In this document: in pieces, positions 15,401 to 18,337 of the stretch
Numbering within the stretch: position 1 is the first letter of the stretch
How the letters are laid out: each line of letters starts with the position of its first letter
NCBI GenBank assembly: GCA_964604915.1
Contig: CAZSAA010000016.1
Coordinates: 1-18,337 of the forward strand
Source of the DNA: CAZSAA01 sp964604915
GTDB taxonomy: Bacteria; Patescibacteriota; Patescibacteriia; Patescibacteriales; UBA12465
DNA length: 18,337 bases
Direction of reading: 5' to 3'
The notes under the pieces: generated by a model
Database searches by the model: none
Seen by the model: only the letters and a program-made list of their open reading frames with translations
What the model was told of the DNA's origin: nothing
Made by a program: the position numbers and the translations under genes

Positions 15401-18337
15401 CATATCCTCACCCTCTGTCCGCACTTCGAAATTATTAGAAGTAAAGAGTTTGGATACCGAGTGCGGGAAAGCTATCTCGACGCTGGCGTCCATAGTACTA
15501 CCTCCCTTGGTCGCTTTGAGACTGTATAGGCGGTACGGCGAAAGATATACTGATTCCGTGTTACTCTCCCAATTGAGCAGATTGTCGTTAAACTTGCTGA
15601 CCGGGTCGATATATTCTGTACAAGTCGATTCCGCTTTATCACAAGCGCCTACCGAGTTAGCCGGTACGGGAATCTGGCTGCCCTCACCGATCGTCTTATA
15701 GAACGACACCGGACAGAGATAGTCATTGACATCTTTTACGCAATTAACATAACCGCAATCCTTATTTTGCAAGCAGACCTGAGTCTCTACGTTAGGGTTG
15801 ATCGCGCCATCGTTATTCAGATCGCACTTAGATAGCTGCTGCTTATACCAAGCCTTCTCGGTCTTGCTGTTCCCACCCAAGCGGTATTCGCAGACATTGC
15901 CGTTTGGATCCTTGAAGTAGCTGGCCCCACCTCCATTGCTATACTTATATTCCTTGCAGCCGACCGCCGCCGCACTGCACAATATGCTCGAATTCTTATC
16001 ATGATCCAATTTCCTGTAGGCGTCAGAGAAGACCGAATTGCCGCTGGTAAGGACGTTCTGCCCTAGGCGCGAACATCCCTTATCAGCACTATTGCAGCGT
16101 TTACTAGTATCATATATGACATATTTGACGGAATCTTGCGGAATATTAACACAATCAGCCTCAGCGCTGCCACAACTGCCGTTGCCGTCCGTATCGTTCA
16201 ATATTTCTCCTTGATAAGGGGAATAATTGGCAGTATCGATCATCATCTCGCAGCCGACCGAACCCGCTTCGCAAATCTTACTGAAACTCTTCAAGTTGTG
16301 GGTGATATTGAACCGATCGTTATATTGGCGGCAGCCTAAGTTATAGTCGGCACCGCGATACTCGTCAAAATTATCGTAATAGCAAACGTCGGGCACTTGC
16401 GAACTTCCCTTAATCAAATAATATCGATCGCTCACTTCATTAAGGACGATATTATCGATATAGAACCCGCCATCGGCCGCGATAGACAAGGTCTCGATAG
16501 ACGTTATATCATTAGTAATCTCCTCAAGATTAAAGCGGTATAGTTGCCAGGTTCCGTCCCCAGCAATAGAGAAAGTGCCATTCTGGCTTATTTCATTGGT
16601 ATTGAATACATCCTTCTCATTACCGGAATTAGCCACATAGATCTTGGCGCTTATATTCTCACTAGCCTTAGCCAGAAAGCTGATGACATACCCCTTATCG
16701 CTAGACAAGCGTCCGCTAAGGTCAGCCTGGACGCGAGCGTCATTATTCTCCCCCGGACAATAGCTATTGCCAGTTTCCGTGACCTGCAGGGACTTGCCAC
16801 CCTTCGCGCTCGATTCTTCGCTCGTTGCTGCGCTAAGGCCGCACATCGCCTCCCAGCCGGGCAGATTGACATTCTCAAAATCATATGAAGTAATTAGACG
16901 CTGGCTATTGCCATCTTTCCCGTTATACTCCCGACAACCGGTTTGAACTGCCGAACAGGTATTGCCTTCGCTCGGGATAGCCTGATAGATACACGCCTTA
17001 TAGGCATTGTCCCATTTGCCGCCGTTCTTGCAGACATAGCAGACGCTATTGTCGCTATCCCATGAACGGTCACTGCCACTGCACTGGCTTTGCGAGACGG
17101 TAGCGTCAAAATTATGGTCGCTCAGACGATAGCGCTTGCAATCTTCGGAGCAAGTTATAGTCTTGCTCAGCAGGTGATATGAGGCTTGTCCCGATTTATT
17201 GCGGAACTGCCGACAATCAGCCTCATAGAGCGGGCTAGAGGGGGGCAGATTGAAAATTGTCTCATTACAAGAGTCAGAATCGTCCTCTACCACTGCCGGA
17301 TTGCCTTGTGCGTCCTGTTTTAAATTAAGGGATTGCAACTGTGTACCGCCCTCCCAGAGATAGAAATCGGCGCACGATCCCTCATCCGGACGGATACATT
17401 GTTTCAATTCCGAATAATATTCTTTCTTTTCTCCGCCTTGACTGAGCTCGTCGAGGTTAGTAAACTCACTGCACCCGACTGCCTCAGCCGTACAGCTATC
17501 GGCATTAGCCGGTATCATGTTCTCTGCCTCTGGGAAAGAGAAATATGAACTCTTGCTAATATAACGGTCATAGCCCACACACTGGGCGTTGCAATAATCG
17601 CTCGAGCCCACCCGCGCCGTCAAGGAAATGTTACCGAGTACGGAAGAGAATGATTCGCAGCCCACCTCGTCGGCGCTGCAGCGGCGGGCGAAAGCCGAAC
17701 AAGCGGCCGGAGCACCCGACTTGAGAGAATAGTCTTGAGCTGCCGGATTGGTATAGCAAACTGACTCCAGATATTGAGGGATGACTTTCTGATAGGTGGG
17801 AGTAGCTAAGTATTTACTATAGCCGGTAGCCCAATCATTCGCTTCGAACTTGATGTTCTTCACGTATATCTTCACGTCATTGCTACCGCTGTAGCCTAAT
17901 ATCTGGAAACTAGAATCAGCAAAAGGATTGGCGCCGGTCCGGGTAGCCGATAGGCGCACCCAGGTATTCTTTTCGATAGTCTCAGCCGAAGCGGTCTTAT
18001 CGCTTCCTACGTACATCTTCACCTTATCACCAATAGCCAAGTATACGTCAGCGCTCAAGGTGTATGAGTAACCAGAGATCGTCTCGAAGCCTTCTGGTAA
18101 CAAAGAATTGTTCTGATCGGAATAGACAGCGACTGAGAGGAGATTGGAATCGATAATCGCCTTAGACGCGGATAGGGACAGCGTCTTCACGCCTGAAAGG
18201 TTGCTGCTTATTTCGCCTCCGTCAACAATTTCAACCTCCTTATCGCCATTGGACCAGATCGGCCAGGAGTTCAAGAAATCTCCGCTGCTGGCATCGCCGA
18301 TATTATCCTGATTGAAATCAGCATTGATGACGATATT
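12434..18337 (-). CDS. Giant cysteine-rich, multi-domain surface protein (N-terminus outside window)
   Basis: At least 1967 residues; the frame stays open to base 18337, so the apparent start at 18274 (a TTG inside a domain) is not real. No family is recognised for the whole. It holds jelly-roll modules of the carbohydrate-binding type (18337-17834, 16894-16433, 14785-14285, and less surely 15583-15257), seven C-x6-C repeats (17680 to 15611), two Ca-binding-type loops (16195-16160, 15823-15785) and a C-terminal PKD-like domain with WGDGT (12742-12455). I count 71 cysteines, all between about 17758 and 12965, mostly in close pairs, as expected for disulfides in an exported protein. There is no membrane helix or sorting motif at the C-terminus, so anchoring must be N-terminal, or the protein is released. 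It lies directly before the T4SS operon but has its own terminator. Likely role: adhesin or recognition protein at the cell surface (inference). Confidence 0.9.
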   Translation of the reverse strand, partial: NIVINADFNQDNIGDASSGDFLNSWPIWSNGDKEVEIVDGGEISSNLSGVKTLSLSASKAIIDSNLLSVAVYSDQNNSLLPEGFETISGYSYTLSADVYLAIGDKVKMYVGSDKTASAETIEKNTWVRLSATRTGANPFADSSFQILGYSGSNDVKIYVKNIKFEANDWATGYSKYLATPTYQKVIPQYLESVCYTNPAAQDYSLKSGAPAACSAFARRCSADEVGCESFSSVLGNISLTARVGSSDYCNAQCVGYDRYISKSSYFSFPEAENMIPANADSCTAEAVGCSEFTNLDELSQGGEKKEYYSELKQCIRPDEGSCADFYLWEGGTQLQSLNLKQDAQGNPAVVEDDSDSCNETIFNLPPSSPLYEADCRQFRNKSGQASYHLLSKTITCSEDCKRYRLSDHNFDATVSQSQCSGSDRSWDSDNSVCYVCKNGGKWDNAYKACIYQAIPSEGNTCSAVQTGCREYNGKDGNSQRLITSYDFENVNLPGWEAMCGLSAATSEESSAKGGKSLQVTETGNSYCPGENNDARVQADLSGRLSSDKGYVISFLAKASENISAKIYVANSGNEKDVFNTNEISQNGTFSIAGDGTWQLYRFNLEEITNDITSIETLSIAADGGFYIDNIVLNEVSDRYYLIKGSSQVPDVCYYDNFDEYRGADYNLGCRQYNDRFNITHNLKSFSKICEAGSVGCEMMIDTANYSPYQGEILNDTDGNGSCGSAEADCVNIPQDSVKYVIYDTSKRCNSADKGCSRLGQNVLTSGNSVFSDAYRKLDHDKNSSILCSAAAVGCKEYKYSNGGGASYFKDPNGNVCEYRLGGNSKTEKAWYKQQLSKCDLNNDGAINPNVETQVCLQNKDCGYVNCVKDVNDYLCPVSFYKTIGEGSQIPVPANSVGACDKAESTCTEYIDPVSKFNDNLLNWESNTESVYLSPYRLYSLKATKGGSTMDASVEIAFPHSVSKLFTSNNFEVRTEGEDMPETLYINGATTRLIFNSLNQRNEPVKITCTGNCSGLQLELRELSVDYQLKSSVDKSSCNGVIDEQRGCILFDERSQNGSKGVSSLYWTTISPSSGEPVLCNSGDPQNASNCFANSIIKVEPDRICGQWLDCRTYSIDEKTGEKVCYDLVECNRLDESGNCASVVEQSATASPNEAFRRTGYSYIDHAASSTSISLSEMKEVGFNTNAHYDFEESLPALSCQLAIGSGECNFDKNIVADSVIDNPDEKLATDYPAHGKKYIKVLSHHLLSPMGADDRVDVLSNKDYFINYLINTKDSGGLSGVVAITQYTSSGGVIKTDELPSDSAINGWERKVHGFRTASNAASIKIYLTSNTTSITPNYIYFDDINIEPVLDLGDGRYEAKDCRLYPESSSISCESRNDNVIKDGIEGYCLFRDPRNTEVCLMWYPVDKISSSILGSRQVLGYRGATPLYYCTDVDANFEFVEKRVGVMLGMARDNQADADDYDVLLGRLKDDKNKHFTEISCNAEGITVESGNCDCLSESDSMQLCGSSGYTAVWDQNWNEAGGGDGRGREIYVYCVPKQSALVFVTNTKSLMFSSWDENFDCNMQFKEGWAKYDGLLGYSSKYSDEYGESHKKVGAADKLESIDESSNIDSDPVRIWDKNSTLASEKNLLLVSGDDRQKVYSLTCNQFVQTVGSSGENKAWTGRLSSVSDPYETPAFFASPYSTIMYKYGRNRTTIAYGAATFTDDYDLMNGGRVALNNQYSKKDNETIFAGRPYGCDSTYSPSCRYIGYCSLNPNVYCLLDPVTKPFTNNTPAGIDKLTCADGKYGTCLPIWDKEQIVSLDPDVTTDGDNILKNIFAKNYGLFRWDSQEGIYTAARTGGIDYSGSSMPILTSRANANAFGKVFPKISNVEFNAKTAGFAAKEGINILKFNTLVDMEQQPLKEIYIDWGDGTIQTIVGQDNQPGSASPHVLYHYYDSPISPNIKIEIVDNWGAYGSYNGRVRSGN
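12455..12742 (-). other. C-terminal PKD-like domain
   Basis: The stretch contains strands ISNVEFNAKTAGF and LKEIYIDWGDGT, the WGDGT motif typical of PKD folds, a 'H-x-Y-x-Y' segment (HVLYHYYDSP) and the closing strand IKIEIVDNWGAYG. PKD domains are stiff spacers or binding units in extracellular proteins. The protein ends a few residues later (RVRSGN). Confidence 0.7.
14285..14785 (-). other. Jelly-roll (carbohydrate-binding-like) module 4
   Basis: Opens with AHYDFEESLP, continues KKYIKVLSHH, YFINYLINTKDSGGLSGVVA, GWERKVHGFRT, ASIKIYLTSN and closes IYFDDINIEP, matching the end of module 2. A cysteine pair (CRLYP...SC) follows at once, the same order as after modules 1 and 2. Confidence 0.65.
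15257..15583 (-). other. Possible beta-sandwich module 3
   Basis: Between two cysteine regions lies a cysteine-poor stretch with predicted strands YRLYSLKATKG, ASVEIAFP, TTRLIFNSLN, VKITCTGN and LQLELRELSVDY. The ending resembles the closing strand of the other modules, but the opening is weak, so this is a tentative fourth sandwich. Confidence 0.35.
15785..15823 (-). other. Second Ca-binding-type loop (dockerin-like)
   Basis: DLNNDGAINPNVE directly follows a cysteine and carries the D-x-N-x-D-G-x-I-N pattern of dockerin and EF-hand loops; Glu falls at position 13 rather than 12. Further cysteines follow in close spacing (CLQNKDCGYVNC). Confidence 0.5.
16160..16195 (-). other. EF-hand-type Ca-binding loop in the cysteine-rich protein
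   Basis: DTDGNGSCGSAE has acidic or polar ligands at positions 1, 3, 5 and 7 and Glu at 12, matching the 12-residue EF-hand loop. It sits between two C-x6-C repeats, resembling the Ca loops of thrombospondin-type-3 or dockerin segments. Confidence 0.5.
16433..16894 (-). other. Jelly-roll (carbohydrate-binding-like) module 2
   Basis: ITSYDFENVNLPGWEAMCGL opens the module, KSLQVTETGN and YVISFLAKASENISAKIYV are the core strands, TWQLYRFNLEEI precedes the closing FYIDNIVLNEV. This is the clearest of the modules: opening, 'sFlaKa' strand and 'fyIDNi' end are all typical of CBM4/9-like domains. Confidence 0.7.
17834..18337 (-). other. Jelly-roll (carbohydrate-binding-like) module 1, partial
   Basis: Begins at the window edge with INADFNQDNIGD, the usual 'N-x-DF' start of CBM4/9-like sandwiches, then GWx-type PIWSNGD, a predicted strand YTLSADVYLAIGDKVKMYVG, WVRLSATRTG, and ends IYVKNIKFEA, the standard closing strand. 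It is followed by the first cysteine cluster. The domain type is inferred from strand pattern alone. Confidence 0.6.

Larger units (their letters stand above)
15611..17680 (-). repeat. Seven C-x6-C repeats (consensus CsAxxvGCxEY/F)
   Basis: Each unit has two cysteines exactly six residues apart, usually Gly before the second, and an aromatic or large residue three positions after: CSADEVGCESF (17680-17648), CTAEAVGCSEF (17494-17462), CSAVQTGCREY (16957-16925), CEAGSVGCEMM (16273-16241), CNSADKGCSRL (16096-16064), CSAAAVGCKEY (15979-15947), CDKAESTCTEY (15643-15611). Related but differently spaced pairs occur at 17398-17365 (CIRPDEGSCADF) and 15229-15188 (CNGVIDEQRGCILF). The units are diverged at DNA level, so they are old. 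Confidence 0.8.

Noticed and set aside
18272..18274. TTG at 18274 as the start of the giant gene
   Set aside because: The same frame stays open to the window edge and encodes the opening strand of the first jelly-roll module, so the gene begins upstream.
1..18337. TGA read as glycine, as in Gracilibacteria/SR1
   Set aside because: TGA ends radA, the 75-residue gene and the 152-residue gene at sensible places, and no gene needs TGA read through.

Overview
The window most resembles a chromosomal stretch of a Patescibacteria (Candidate Phyla Radiation) genome, probably Parcubacteria-like. This placement is from gene content and memory, with no search behind it: a type IV secretion (T4SS)-like cluster pairing a PrgI protein with a split VirB4, a very long VirB6/TrbL protein, lineage-type helical proteins of unknown function, and a giant cysteine-rich surface protein. 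Every gene I can support lies on the minus strand. TGA is used as a stop (for example radA and the 75-residue gene), so the Gracilibacteria/SR1 recoding is not in use.

Layout in the direction of transcription (high to low coordinates). (1) 18337-12434: the last 1967 residues of a giant secreted protein whose N-terminus is outside the window. It has jelly-roll (carbohydrate-binding-like) modules, about 71 cysteines with seven C-x6-C repeats, two Ca-binding-type loops and a C-terminal PKD-like domain. It ends in a good intrinsic terminator (12383-12408). (2) A promoter (TTGTGG-N17-TATAAT, 12324-12352) opens a tight operon, 12301-2570: a 152-residue and a 75-residue membrane-associated protein, VirB6/TrbL, two paralogous helical proteins (296 and 459 residues), PrgI/VirB3, VirB4 N-terminal domain, VirB4 ATPase, and a single-pass protein that may be the VirB8 equivalent. 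Most junctions are overlaps or gaps of 2-14 bases; the exception is 58 bases between the paralogues, which holds a stem-loop. (3) After a hairpin at 2523-2548 come dinD (RecA-filament modulator, AT-rich) and radA (branch-migration helicase), which share a stop/ribosome-site junction. (4) A perfect consensus promoter (TTGACA-N17-TATAAT) inside the end of radA, overlapped by a 17-base palindrome, precedes a small membrane protein cut by the left edge.

How it may work: PrgI, VirB6, VirB4 and the VirB8-like candidate would form an inner-membrane channel and motor. No VirD4 coupling protein, VirB11, relaxase or pilin is visible here, so whether it moves DNA, protein or surface components is open. 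The giant protein upstream is the natural candidate for the outward-facing partner. The VirB6 C-terminal region carries an HExxHxxGxxD metalloprotease-type motif. The giant protein and this motif are the two most unusual things in the window.

No tRNA, rRNA, CRISPR array, insertion sequence or integrase was seen. The longest stretch without a gene is the 132 bases at 12302-12433.
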